A stretch of 64,000 nt of DNA, from the NCBI GenBank assembly GCA_036388415.1, contig DASVRW010000002.1:417396-481395 (forward strand), in the 5' to 3' direction. The translations under genes and the position numbers were made by a program. Under the pieces are notes generated by a model that ran no database searches, was not told where the DNA came from, and saw only the letters and a program-made list of their open reading frames with translations. The stretch is from Candidatus Saccharimonadales bacterium. GTDB lineage: Bacteria; Patescibacteriota; Saccharimonadia; Saccharimonadales; UBA4665. Below are positions 1 through 7,914 of this stretch, piece after piece. Within the stretch, counting starts at the first letter, position 1. Every line of letters begins with the position of its first letter.

Positions 1-55
1 GAGCGGCCAGGTCGGTCGGACCGGCTAAAATCTCATCTATTGACTCTTTGTACAT
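1..55 (-). CDS. Partial CDS, N-terminus only, runs off left edge
   Basis: On the minus strand an ATG at 53-55 opens a frame (MYKESIDEILAGPTDLAA...) that stays open to the window edge. TACAAT lies six bases before the ATG, the same leaderless-promoter arrangement seen for many genes here. Only 18 codons are visible, so no function can be assigned. The promoter placement is the main support. Confidence 0.45.
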   Translation of the reverse strand, partial: MYKESIDEILAGPTDLAA

Positions 56-97
56 GCTGCTATTGTAAAGTACCGAATATAGGCTTAGAGACGGACG

Positions 98-1132
98 TTA
101 CGCTGCAATCTTATTACTGTCTTCAGTTTTATTCAGCCGTTTTGAAGCCACCAGCGATGCACCGATGATGGCAACTGTCACGATACCAGTAATAGCTTCT
201 GGCAAATGGTAGACGAGGCTGATAAGCATGGCGAGCGACAGGAACAATACTGCGTAGTGAGCGCCGTGTTCGAGATAGGCGTAGGCATCAAGTGTATTGC
301 GGCGCACCATGTACACCGTAAACGACCGCACCCAGAATGCACCGACCCCGAGACCAACAGCAATCAGTACGACATCCGTCGTGATAGCAAATGCTCCGAT
401 CACGCCGTCGAACGAGAAGCTGGCATCGAGCAGTTCCAGATACAAAAATGAGGTAAAGGCGGCCCAGCCAACCAGATGCGTCGCATCGGGCGTTTTAGCT
501 TTGACGGCCTTCTGTGCGGCCTTCAAAATCAGCTGCATCGCAACATACACGATGACGCCGAGCGCACCGGCTTTGAGCGTTTCAGAAACATGGTCGTTCA
601 TCGGTAAGGCTGCGAAAATGCCGAGCAGTGCGAATGCCACGATTGGCGGCAGCCACCAGTGGCCCAACCGCTGCAAATGATTTTCGAATGGTAGCCAGTG
701 GACATGCCGCTCTTTGTCAAAAAAGAAATATAAGGCCAGCATCAGCAGGAACGATCCACCGAAAGCCGCAATTGACGGATAGGCGTCCTCGATATAATGC
801 GCGTAGGCTTCGGAGTCGTTGAGAGCAACGCGGATCACCTCACCGATAGACAGCCCGGCAGTGATGGCGACCAGCAGAATAGGAAAGACTAGGCGCATGC
901 CAACGACTGCGATCAGGATACCGACAGTCAGGAACAGGGTTTGCCAAAACTTGGAGAGCTTGGCGAGGACTTTGGCATTGATAACCGCATTATCAAAGCT
1001 AAATGCAACTTCGATGACCAGCAAAACCAGCGTAACGCCAGCAGCCGCCCAGCCCTTGCCGAGCAACATAGCGATGATAGCAATGATTGTTATTGAACCC
1101 GAAAACCAGAAGTGTCGTACTAAATGTTTCAC
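98..1132 (-). CDS. DUF475 / TerC-like integral membrane protein
   Basis: This is a 344-residue polytopic membrane protein. It has about nine hydrophobic segments and two acidic intramembrane repeats, VAFSFDNAV near the N-terminus and DASFSFDGVIGAF in the second half. That duplicated (S)FD motif marks the DUF475 family, which is related to TerC and often linked to metal-ion handling or tellurite resistance; the transported ion is not known. I chose the GTG at 1132 (VKHLVRHF...) because TATAGT lies seven bases before it. The longer ATG frame from 1177 would overlap the divergent glucosidase gene and its promoter. The family call is firm; the function is not established. Confidence 0.8.
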   Translation of the reverse strand: MKHLVRHFWFSGSITIIAIIAMLLGKGWAAAGVTLVLLVIEVAFSFDNAVINAKVLAKLSKFWQTLFLTVGILIAVVGMRLVFPILLVAITAGLSIGEVIRVALNDSEAYAHYIEDAYPSIAAFGGSFLLMLALYFFFDKERHVHWLPFENHLQRLGHWWLPPIVAFALLGIFAALPMNDHVSETLKAGALGVIVYVAMQLILKAAQKAVKAKTPDATHLVGWAAFTSFLYLELLDASFSFDGVIGAFAITTDVVLIAVGLGVGAFWVRSFTVYMVRRNTLDAYAYLEHGAHYAVLFLSLAMLISLVYHLPEAITGIVTVAIIGASLVASKRLNKTEDSNKIAA

Positions 1133-1152
1133 CGTATATACTATACAGCATG
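1128..1152. promoter_or_regulatory. Overlapping divergent leaderless promoters
   Basis: The two start codons face apart only 17 bases from each other (GTG at 1132 on minus, ATG at 1150 on plus). The AT-rich stretch between them holds both -10 boxes: TATACT seven bases before the plus ATG, and TATAGT seven bases before the minus GTG. The boxes overlap physically, so simultaneous polymerase binding in both directions looks impossible. Confidence 0.6.
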
Positions 1153-2478
1153 AAGACAAAGCCGCTAGCAGAAACAATCTACGCCGAGAAATTAATCAGT
1201 GACAACATAAAACAATTTCCAGAAAATTTCATGTGGGGCGCCAGCACTGCCAGCCACCAGGTTGAAGGTGGTAATCATAATCAGTGGAGCGTCTGGGAGA
1301 AGCAGAACGCCAAACGGTTAGCTTCTGACGCAGTTCATGACCTACGGTTGCTGCCAAATTATGATGCACTACGAGTTCAACTGCAAGATCCCAACAATTA
1401 CCTCTCTGGCGCTGGTGTCGAACACTACTCCCGCTATGAAGCGGATTTTGACCTCCTTGGACAGCTCAATATGAACGCTTTTCGGTTCAGTATCGAATGG
1501 TCGCGGCTTGAGCCGACTGAGGGCCTTTGGAACGAAGCCGAAGTAGAGCATTACCGGCGTTATATCACCGCCTTAAAATCTCGTAATATTGAGCCGGTTT
1601 TAACGCTGTGGCACTGGACACTACCCGTGTGGTTTGCCGACAAAGGCGGCTTCGAACGATCAGACAATATACATTATTTTGAGCGCTACGTCCGTAAAGT
1701 AGCTGAAGAATTTGGCGCTGAACTGCGCTATGTCGTCACACTCAATGAACCAAATGTTTACACCTCGTTCGGCTATGGCACAGGTACCTGGCCACCAGCT
1801 CGGAAGCGGCCATTGCTGGCGGTGCGGGTTTACCGCAATCTGATTAAGTCGCATATCGCCGCCTACGATATACTCAAGCTTACGAACCCGGAACTGCAAA
1901 TTGGACCAGCGGCGCAATTGTCCGACAGCAGGCCAGTACAGCCACGCAACCCACTTAACCGGATAGTCATTGCATTGCAGATGCGTATCTGGAATTGGTG
2001 GTTCCTAAATGCCGTTCGAAACAAGCTCGATTTTATCGGCGTTAATTATTACTTTACCGAGTACCGCGATTGGATGGGTAGGATCAAAAATCCACCAGGA
2101 CCACGCAGTGATCTGGGCTGGTACATGGAACCGTCCGGCATACAAGATCTGCTGCAGTCCGTCTGGCGTAGATATCACAAACCGCTGCTGATCATAGAAA
2201 ATGGTTTGGCTGATGCCGACGACAAACAGCGCCAGTGGTGGCTCGAACAGACGTTGTCCGCTCTCAATAAGGCAATGCTAGGCGGCGTACCAGTCATTGG
2301 GTACTTGCATTGGAGCCTGCTTGATAACTTCGAATGGGCGTATGGCTGGTGGCCGAAATTTGGATTGATTGCAGTGGATCGCCATACCATGAAGCGCACT
2401 ATCCGTCCGAGTGCTCATTGGCTGGCGAAACGTATACAAAGCGAGCGGTCTTCCGCGGCCGCGCTCAAAATAGACTAG
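1150..2478 (+). CDS. Glycoside hydrolase family 1 (beta-glucosidase-like)
   Basis: This 442-residue protein is a normal-length GH1 retaining beta-glycosidase that hydrolyses terminal beta-linked glucose or related sugars in the cytoplasm. The N-terminus has the family signature FMWGASTASHQVEG with NQWSVWE. The acid/base Glu is in TLNEPN (about residue 200) and the nucleophile Glu in IIENG (about residue 350), and the C-terminus has HWSLLDNFEWAYGW. No signal peptide is seen. The ATG is preceded by TATACT at seven bases without an SD. It is divergent from the DUF475 gene. Substrate range within GH1 cannot be read from sequence. Confidence 0.9.
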   Translation: MKTKPLAETIYAEKLISDNIKQFPENFMWGASTASHQVEGGNHNQWSVWEKQNAKRLASDAVHDLRLLPNYDALRVQLQDPNNYLSGAGVEHYSRYEADFDLLGQLNMNAFRFSIEWSRLEPTEGLWNEAEVEHYRRYITALKSRNIEPVLTLWHWTLPVWFADKGGFERSDNIHYFERYVRKVAEEFGAELRYVVTLNEPNVYTSFGYGTGTWPPARKRPLLAVRVYRNLIKSHIAAYDILKLTNPELQIGPAAQLSDSRPVQPRNPLNRIVIALQMRIWNWWFLNAVRNKLDFIGVNYYFTEYRDWMGRIKNPPGPRSDLGWYMEPSGIQDLLQSVWRRYHKPLLIIENGLADADDKQRQWWLEQTLSALNKAMLGGVPVIGYLHWSLLDNFEWAYGWWPKFGLIAVDRHTMKRTIRPSAHWLAKRIQSERSSAAALKID

Positions 2479-2497
2479 CTAAGCTATACTTATACCT

Positions 2498-3697
2498 ATG
2501 TCACTGCCCGAACAACGACCGCTCGCCGAAAGAATGCGCCCCAGTACGCTTGATAGCGTCGTCGGACAGGATCATCTGGTTGGCGCTGGCAAAATAATCA
2601 GGCAGATCATTGAGCAGAAACAGCCGACCAGCCTGATACTGTGGGGTCCGCCCGGCAGCGGTAAAACGACTTTGGCCCGGATTATCGCCCAAGAAACTGG
2701 TGTTGAGTTCATCGAACTGAGTGCCGTTACTTCTGGCAAAGCTGACGTACTGAAAGTCGTTGAACGAGCGCAGCAAAATCAGCGCCTCGGTATGCGCACT
2801 ATCTTGTTTGTCGATGAAATTCACCGTTTCAACAAGGCACAGCAAGATGCCTTTTTGCCCCATGTTGAAGACGGCACCATTATACTGATCGGTGCCACTA
2901 CCGAGAATCCTAGCTTTGAGGTCATTACTCCACTGCTCAGCCGCAGCCGGGTGCTGGTACTCGAACCGCATAGCCACGCAGATATCGTAGCCATACTGCA
3001 GCGAACTGCCGAACAGGAAAAGCTTGATACGACACGCTTGCCCGTCAGCAGCATCGAACTACTCGCCGAAATATCCGGCGGCGATGCTCGGGTAGCTCTG
3101 GGCAACCTTGAGCTGGGATTACAACTCACACAGGGCCCGCTCACCGAAGAAGTCATCAAAACCGCCGCCCAGAAGCGCGTCCCCGGATACGATAAAAACG
3201 GCGAGAATCATTACAACATCATCAGTGCTTTCATCAAAAGTATGCGCGGCTCCGATGCCAATGCTGCGCTCTACTACCTAGCTCGCATGCTGCAAGCCGG
3301 CGAAGACCCAAAATTTGTGGCCCGCCGGATGGTCATATTCGCATCAGAGGATATTGGTTTGGCAGCGCCAGCCGCCCTCAATCTCGCCATATCGACTTTT
3401 CTAGCTGTCGAACGCATCGGCATGCCGGAATGCGGCTACAATCTGTATCACTGCGCCAGCGTGCTGGCTAAAACTGCTAAATCGCGCGAAGTCGCCGATG
3501 CGATGTACGCCGCCCAGGCCGCGGCGCGTAACCATCCGGATTTACCTGTGCCACTACATCTGCGCAATGCGCCAACCAAACTTATGAAAGATTTAGGATA
3601 CAGCAAAGGTACGAAGTGGGAAGCTGGCTTTCAGCATCCCAAGGGATTTTTGCCAGATGAGATTGCTGACGCTGATTTTTTCAGTCAGTGCGACTAA
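2498..3697 (+). CDS. rarA: Replication-associated recombination AAA ATPase RarA/MgsA
   Basis: This is a 399-residue AAA+ protein of the RarA/MgsA/WRNIP1 family, which acts at stalled replication forks. It opens with the family start (LPEQRPLAERMRPSTLDSVVGQ), followed by Walker A GPPGSGKTT near residue 50, Walker B FVDEIHRFNKAQQDAFLP, sensor 1 GATTENPSFE, and the C-terminal tetramerisation domain (KSMRGSDANAALYYLARM, EDIGLA). Length and motif order are normal. TATACT sits seven bases before the ATG, again without an SD. It starts 20 bases after the GH1 stop and has its own promoter. Confidence 0.95.
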   Translation: MSLPEQRPLAERMRPSTLDSVVGQDHLVGAGKIIRQIIEQKQPTSLILWGPPGSGKTTLARIIAQETGVEFIELSAVTSGKADVLKVVERAQQNQRLGMRTILFVDEIHRFNKAQQDAFLPHVEDGTIILIGATTENPSFEVITPLLSRSRVLVLEPHSHADIVAILQRTAEQEKLDTTRLPVSSIELLAEISGGDARVALGNLELGLQLTQGPLTEEVIKTAAQKRVPGYDKNGENHYNIISAFIKSMRGSDANAALYYLARMLQAGEDPKFVARRMVIFASEDIGLAAPAALNLAISTFLAVERIGMPECGYNLYHCASVLAKTAKSREVADAMYAAQAAARNHPDLPVPLHLRNAPTKLMKDLGYSKGTKWEAGFQHPKGFLPDEIADADFFSQCD

Positions 3698-3815
3698 ATG
3701 TGTCTTCGCAAGCCTACTTTTGGCGCGCCTGACGCCCCTGCTTTTACTAGCACGTACGTTGACCGATGTTAATGCACGGCACGCAACAGTTATAGTCAAG
3801 CGGCGTATTTGATTT

Positions 3816-4226
3816 CTATCGAGTCGTGCAGGTTCTGACTTCTGGTGCAGTTAGAGCGCGAGTAGCTTTGAACTTGTAGGTTACTTTGTAGTGTCCGGCG
3901 AGTGCTGGACCTTGAGTGCTATAAGTGGTGTAACGCCATGTGGCATCTGGTCCCCACAACGACTGTACGTATTTTGAAGTAGCAGTGACAGACGCTGAAC
4001 TAACATACCATTGACCGCCACGCTTGGTCTGGTATTCATGGTATGTTGTTGTGCCTCGTAATTTACCACCTAAAAGCGTACAGGATTGCACGCGGTCCCG
4101 CTTAGCTACAACCGCAGCCGACGCCGAAAAAGTACTGACCATGGTAACCGCAAGTAAAACTACGGCAAACATGGCAACTTTTATTACCAAGCCACGTGAT
4201 ATGGAACGACCAATTGATAAATTCAT
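3816..4226 (-). CDS. Small secreted protein, unknown function
   Basis: This is a 136-residue protein with a clear Sec signal peptide: basic MNLSIGRSISRGLVIK, a hydrophobic core, then SASAA as a likely cleavage site. The mature part is basic, with two Cys (SCTLLGG and EVRTCTTR) that could form a disulfide linking its ends. The ATG at 4226 is chosen because GGAGG lies eight bases upstream. I do not recognise a family. It belongs to the minority of genes here that use a strong SD, as other exported products do. Confidence 0.75.
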   Translation of the reverse strand: MNLSIGRSISRGLVIKVAMFAVVLLAVTMVSTFSASAAVVAKRDRVQSCTLLGGKLRGTTTYHEYQTKRGGQWYVSSASVTATSKYVQSLWGPDATWRYTTYSTQGPALAGHYKVTYKFKATRALTAPEVRTCTTR

Positions 4227-4316
4227 AATTGCACCTCCGCGCATAGTTTATTACATAAGGATTCGATTCGAATTATATACTATATGTATAGTAAGTGCAA
4301 TAATCTGACGTAACAA

Positions 4317-5606
4317 CTATAATCGAGCTGACGAACACAAACTATCCGCTAGTGACCCCGTGAACGTACGCTGCACGGGCTTATTGTGACCAGCGTTCCA
4401 CATAGCCGTTCCGAGCGGGCTCAAATTCAGGCCCGGACCGCCACCACCGTAAAACGCTGAGCCATCGTTCTTCAAACTATAATTATCGCCGTGCGTACCT
4501 GACCACTGAATGAGTCCAAAGCCATATTTGGGCCCCAATGCAAACATGGCGTCAGCAGCCTGTTTGTTCATCATATACGTACTATCAGTTGGTGCAACAT
4601 CATATCTGTAGCCGAACTCGCCGACGATCAAAGACAATTTCAGCAGTTTCATTTGGTCAAACAGTTTTGTATAGGTTGTCAAATTATTATTCCAGCCGTA
4701 GGCATGGAGGCCGAACATCTGGTTGCACTTGCCGGCAGCAAGTTTTGGTCCCATCGACGGATCGTATATATGCAGGGCGCCGTTGGCTGCGGCGTCGTTG
4801 CCAGAATTCATAATGTCAGCAACGGCAATATTCTCGGCACCCCGGGTACGGACTAGATTATAGAAGTGATTATTAAGTGTTATGAAAGCTGCATTGTCAT
4901 TGCCGAACGGCTCATTAAAGAAATTGAACCAGACATATGGGTTAGATTTGTAGCGGTCAGCGGTATCACGCCAATATTCTTCCATCTGCTGACGATACGT
5001 CTTGCCGACGTCACTTTGATTGCCGGCATTAATGCCAGCACTACCCGGCTGAAGGATGACGGTATTCTGCTGTTCGGGCGTTGACCAGATCTGAGCATAT
5101 GGATCATGACATTCCAGCATAACGACAATTTTTCTTGCCGTGTATTCACGGACGACGTCATCGACCTGCTTGAGAAGCGCGGCGTAGCCATCCCGGTAGC
5201 GGGTGTTGTAGGTAACCCGATTAGTACACGCGTAATTAATTCTTACGATATTCCAGCCCCAGGCGGCGGCTTCGGCCGCGTGGCCGGTCGCAACCCCCTT
5301 CCAGTCAAAGGCGTTGCGGATGCCGAGATTGGAGCCGACCGGATACATAATCTTGCCGTCAGGATCGACAATATCAGATCCGACGATATAGAAATTTTTG
5401 ACGGCGCCGAATTTGAGCGCTTTGGTGCCACTGGCAGTTGTGTCAGATACAATTGAACTATTGCCTGTCAGCGTTCCAGTTTCGGGCTGTGTCGATACAA
5501 ACGGCGTAGCAGCTTGGCTAAAACGGTTGAGATACACGCCAATAGATACGACACTCGCTACGACGGCAATCGCTAATAATCCCGATATAATCCTACGTTT
5601 ATTCAT
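4317..5606 (-). CDS. Secreted glycoside hydrolase family 5 (cellulase-like)
   Basis: This 429-residue exported glycanase starts MNKRRIISGLLAIAVVAS, an N-terminal signal or anchor ending near SQAATPF. A short Thr/Ser-rich linker leads into a GH5 (beta/alpha)8 barrel beginning at FYIVGSDIVDPDG. The acid/base Glu is in WFNFFNEPFG, the nucleophile Glu in LIVGEFGYR, and the expected His residues occur in LECHDP and GLHAYGW. It probably cleaves beta-glucan or mannan outside the cell; the exact substrate is not readable. TATATG lies seven bases before the ATG. A helper CBM is absent apart from the linker. Together with the GH1 enzyme it could form a two-step glucan-use pair, which is inference. Confidence 0.85.
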   Translation of the reverse strand: MNKRRIISGLLAIAVVASVVSIGVYLNRFSQAATPFVSTQPETGTLTGNSSIVSDTTASGTKALKFGAVKNFYIVGSDIVDPDGKIMYPVGSNLGIRNAFDWKGVATGHAAEAAAWGWNIVRINYACTNRVTYNTRYRDGYAALLKQVDDVVREYTARKIVVMLECHDPYAQIWSTPEQQNTVILQPGSAGINAGNQSDVGKTYRQQMEEYWRDTADRYKSNPYVWFNFFNEPFGNDNAAFITLNNHFYNLVRTRGAENIAVADIMNSGNDAAANGALHIYDPSMGPKLAAGKCNQMFGLHAYGWNNNLTTYTKLFDQMKLLKLSLIVGEFGYRYDVAPTDSTYMMNKQAADAMFALGPKYGFGLIQWSGTHGDNYSLKNDGSAFYGGGGPGLNLSPLGTAMWNAGHNKPVQRTFTGSLADSLCSSARL

Positions 5607-5674
5607 GACTATACATATAATTTACCACACCAGGGCGATACGTTTATGTTTACTTTGTAACAGCTTGTAGAAAA

Positions 5675-6820
5675 TTATGCAGTTGTTGGAGAAACGACTT
5701 CTTCCCATGGCAGCCCCGCTTTGCCAAAGTGCCCATAAGCAGACGTCTGACTATAGATCGGCCGCGCCAGCTGTAATTTGTCGATAATACCCGACACTGA
5801 TGTATCTATCAGCGCATCTTTGAATGAGTACAGCTCGGCTTCGCTGACCGTCGCTGTACCAAATGTTTCGATAGTTTGCATCAACGGTGCCGGCTGACCA
5901 ATGACGTACGCTAGGCCAACCTCGCATTTGGTCGCCAGTCCGGCTGCAACAATATTTTTGGCAATATAGCGGGCAGCGTAGGCGCCCGAGCGGTCGACCT
6001 TGCTCGGATCCTTGCCACTGAAAGCGCCACCGCCAACGCGGGCATAGCCACCGTAGGTATCGACGACGATCTTGCGTCCGGTCAGCCCGGCGTCTGACTC
6101 CGGACCGGGTATGTGCCACAGCCCTGTTCCATTGATAATGATGTCGGCATCGTCCGGCAGCTCGAAACCATAGGCTTCAATAACTGGCTTAATTACCGTC
6201 TGTAATAGTTGCTCACGGACTTCCACGGCGGTCGTGTCTTCATGATGCGCGACGGCAGCAACGACTTTGGCGATGCCAACAGGCTTGCCACCCTCATATC
6301 GCACCGTCACCTGTGCTTTGCCGTCAGGGCGCAGCCAGGCCAGTTCGCTGGACTCTCGAGCTGCATCAATCCGGCGGGTCAGGCTGTGCGCCAGGGCAAT
6401 TGGCAGTGGCATAAGCTCCGCCGTCTCGTTACATGCAAAGCCAAACATCATGCCCTGATCACCGGCACCGATCGCATCAGCCTGATCAACGCCTTGTGCA
6501 ATTTCTGGAGATTGCTGATGTACAAAGTTGCTAAATGTCGATCCGGTCGCCGAGAATCCCCACGCCTCATCGGTATAGCCCTGCTCGCGAATCGTGTCAC
6601 GTACGATGTGCTCGTAGTCGAGATTAGCTTTGGTTTTTATTTCGCCGAATAGACTGATCTGATTAGCTCCAGCCACCGTTTCGATACCAGTACGGCTGTT
6701 CGGGTCCTGCTTGAGCGCAGCATCCAGGATCGCATCGCTGATTGCATCACATATCTTGTCCGGATGTCCTGCGCAGACAGACTCGCTCGTGAATAGCGTA
6801 GTACTAGGAGAATTTGACAT
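5675..6820 (-). CDS. metK: S-adenosylmethionine synthetase
   Basis: This 381-residue enzyme makes SAM from methionine and ATP. The family signatures are all present: SESVCAGHPDKICDAISDAILDA-like N-terminus, the GAGDQGMMFGFA loop, GGGAFSGKDPSKVDRSGAY, and the C-terminal DALIDTS. Length is standard. The coding start is the ATG at 6818-6820, with AGAAAGG acting as SD; that SD is buried in the 3' arm of a terminator hairpin directly upstream. Expression is therefore probably controlled by the adjacent SAM-type riboswitch. Confidence 0.97.
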   Translation of the reverse strand: MSNSPSTTLFTSESVCAGHPDKICDAISDAILDAALKQDPNSRTGIETVAGANQISLFGEIKTKANLDYEHIVRDTIREQGYTDEAWGFSATGSTFSNFVHQQSPEIAQGVDQADAIGAGDQGMMFGFACNETAELMPLPIALAHSLTRRIDAARESSELAWLRPDGKAQVTVRYEGGKPVGIAKVVAAVAHHEDTTAVEVREQLLQTVIKPVIEAYGFELPDDADIIINGTGLWHIPGPESDAGLTGRKIVVDTYGGYARVGGGAFSGKDPSKVDRSGAYAARYIAKNIVAAGLATKCEVGLAYVIGQPAPLMQTIETFGTATVSEAELYSFKDALIDTSVSGIIDKLQLARPIYSQTSAYGHFGKAGLPWEEVVSPTTA

Positions 6821-6857
6821 AAAAATATCCTTTCTGGCGTGTAGCGAGAAAGGATAT
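6821..6857 (-). terminator. metK: Intrinsic terminator in the metK leader that also hides the SD
   Basis: Read on the minus strand, ATATCCTTTCT (6847-6857) pairs perfectly over 11 bp with AGAAAGGATAT (6825-6835), with an 11-base loop and a run of U ending one base before the metK ATG. The 3' arm contains the only SD-like sequence. Folding would therefore both terminate transcription and block ribosome binding. It is the natural expression platform of the riboswitch. Confidence 0.8.
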
Positions 6858-6861
6858 AAGG

Positions 6862-6965
6862 TGAAAATATCTTTCCCGCAGCCGGGGCTAGACGAAGCAC
6901 CTTGTCTACTCGAAAGTAGATAGGTTGCTGGCGGGTCAACGAGCTAGATCTCTCTCCGCACTCTG
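6862..6965 (-). promoter_or_regulatory. SAM-type riboswitch (SAM-I/SAM-IV clan) upstream of metK
   Basis: The minus-strand leader of metK shows the conserved SAM-clan core in order: GACCCGCCAGCAACC, a hairpin CTACTTTCGAGTAG, then AAGGTGCTTC, followed by GCCCCGGCTGCGGGAAAGAT. The GCAACC / AAGGTGC pair is the recognisable binding-core signature. The extra 3' GCCCCGGC segment, which could pseudoknot, resembles SAM-IV or SAM-I/IV variants more than classical SAM-I. Position before metK supports the call. A likely promoter (TATAAATATACA) lies at about 6966-6975. Subclass is uncertain. Confidence 0.75.
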
Positions 6966-7087
6966 TATATTTATAATTGTTAAGCTCTCCTAGCGTAGCA
7001 CAGCATATTGCGTCCCGCAAACCCCTTGCGCATTTCACATTCACTACAGAGTTGGCGTATAGTCTAGCCAAAATCAACAAATTTCGA

Positions 7088-7093
7088 TATAAT
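7088..7093 (+). promoter_or_regulatory. -10 box of tRNA-Gln
   Basis: A perfect TATAAT lies 31 bases before the mature tRNA 5' end, giving a short 5' leader for RNase P to remove. No convincing -35 is seen. Confidence 0.5.
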
Positions 7094-7124
7094 CACCGAG
7101 GTTGAGCAGTCGCTCACACAATCA

Positions 7125-7198
7125 TGGGGATTGGCCAAGTGGTAAGGCAGCGGATTCTGGTTCCGCGATCGGGGGTTCGAATCCCTCATCCCCAGCCA
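7125..7198 (+). tRNA. tRNA-Gln (anticodon CUG)
   Basis: This is a complete cloverleaf of 74 nt with encoded CCA. The acceptor TGGGGAT pairs with ATCCCCA, the D arm is GCCAAGTGGTAAGGC, the anticodon stem is GCGGA/TCCGC around loop TTCTGGT (anticodon CTG), and the T arm is GGGGGTTCGAATCCCTC-like. U1-A72 is as expected for glutamine tRNAs. Its 3' 18 bases recur imperfectly downstream, as for a gene used as an integration target. Confidence 0.95.
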
Positions 7199-7238
7199 TA
7201 GAAAAAAGACTAAGCCAACGGTTTAGTCTTTTTTCTAT
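7198..7238 (+). terminator. Strong bidirectional terminator after tRNA-Gln
   Basis: ATAGAAAAAAGACTAA pairs perfectly with TTAGTCTTTTTTCTAT around the loop GCCAACGG. The A-run on one side and U-run on the other make it work in both directions. Confidence 0.85.
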
Positions 7239-7286
7239 CTCATGAGTTGGACTTGAACCCACGATCAGCGAATGCAATGAGCAAGA
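7239..7286 (-). repeat. Degraded tRNA 3'-half remnant (inverted)
   Basis: The reverse complement of about 7244-7266 reads like a tRNA T-arm (GTGGGTTCAAGTCCAAC) followed by a short acceptor-like CATGAG. One T-stem pair is mismatched and no 5' half is present, so it is not a functional tRNA. It may be the scar of an earlier insertion at this site. Confidence 0.35.
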
Positions 7287-7370
7287 TCGGGGGTTCGGTC
7301 GGCCAGCTCGCCCGCAGAAATATATTTCGAGGACGAGTGCAGCCGTGCGACTATCCCTCATCCCCAGCCA
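7286..7370 (+). repeat. Split second copy of the tRNA-Gln 3' end (possible att site)
   Basis: ATCGGGGGTTCG of the tRNA T-arm recurs at about 7287-7298. ATCCCTCATCCCCAGCCA, identical to the tRNA 3' terminus (7181-7198), recurs at 7353-7370. About 54 unrelated bases interrupt the T-loop. The first array gene begins right after. A diverged relative of the same 85-base block lies at 13672-13756, at the other end of the gene array. Confidence 0.6.
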
Positions 7371-7396
7371 ATCATTGACTATACATATAAGTTGTG

Positions 7397-7402
7397 ATAT
7401 AA
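7397..7402 (+). promoter_or_regulatory. -10 box of the first array gene
   Basis: TATAAT ends about six bases before the ATG at 7410 and no SD is present, so the transcript should start at or near the initiation codon. Confidence 0.5.
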
Positions 7403-7409
7403 TGTATTA

Positions 7410-7814
7410 ATGATATCTAATTATTCGGAAACAGGCGCAGTACTTTATTCATTTAGCGATGATAAACTTGATAAAGTCCACGAATTAATAGATTGTGACG
7501 ACGCACTACAATTGTCATTGACTCCTGGTGAGGCTATAACTTACCGTGTTGATACCGTTACAAGCCTAGCATTAGGAGAACTGTTCAAATCTACCGATGA
7601 AACCTTTGATGCTACCGTTAAATATGTAGGCGCTAGAGCCGTCAAGAGTACCATGCAACGAGTGTTTGCAATACAAAAATCAGGGCAAACTGATACAATT
7701 GAGGCCGCTCTAGGTATAGTTCACATGGAAGGTTTGGTAGAAGGTTCAGATTCAGATTTTCCGCCTCAACTGACTCCTGTATTTGAAGTGCTTGTTCCCA
7801 AAAAATCAGAATAG
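7410..7814 (+). CDS. Array gene 1: unknown cytoplasmic protein
   Basis: This is a 134-residue acidic protein with no signal peptide or membrane segment and no motif I recognise. The middle (TYRVDTVTSLALGELFKSTDETFDATVKYVG) looks alternately beta and helical. TATAAT lies six bases before its ATG. Its TAG stop overlaps the first base of repeat copy 1 (7814), so gene and repeat form one compact unit. Confidence 0.7.
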   Translation: MISNYSETGAVLYSFSDDKLDKVHELIDCDDALQLSLTPGEAITYRVDTVTSLALGELFKSTDETFDATVKYVGARAVKSTMQRVFAIQKSGQTDTIEAALGIVHMEGLVEGSDSDFPPQLTPVFEVLVPKKSE

Positions 7815-7860
7815 TTGCGAAGTACGTCTACTAAGGGCAGTCATAAAGCTTATACTTATT
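7814..7860 (+). repeat. Array repeat copy 1
   Basis: Begins GTTGCGAAGTACGTC, then TACTAAGGGCAGTC, then the short inverted-repeat tail AAGCTTATACTT. It directly abuts the stop of array gene 1. Compared with copy 2 it differs mainly at TAC/AAC and CTAAGG/CGATGG. Confidence 0.85.
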
Positions 7861-7914
7861 ATCCTTCTACGGATTTATATTGATATATTATACTTTTGTT
7901 GTTTAAATTCTTTT

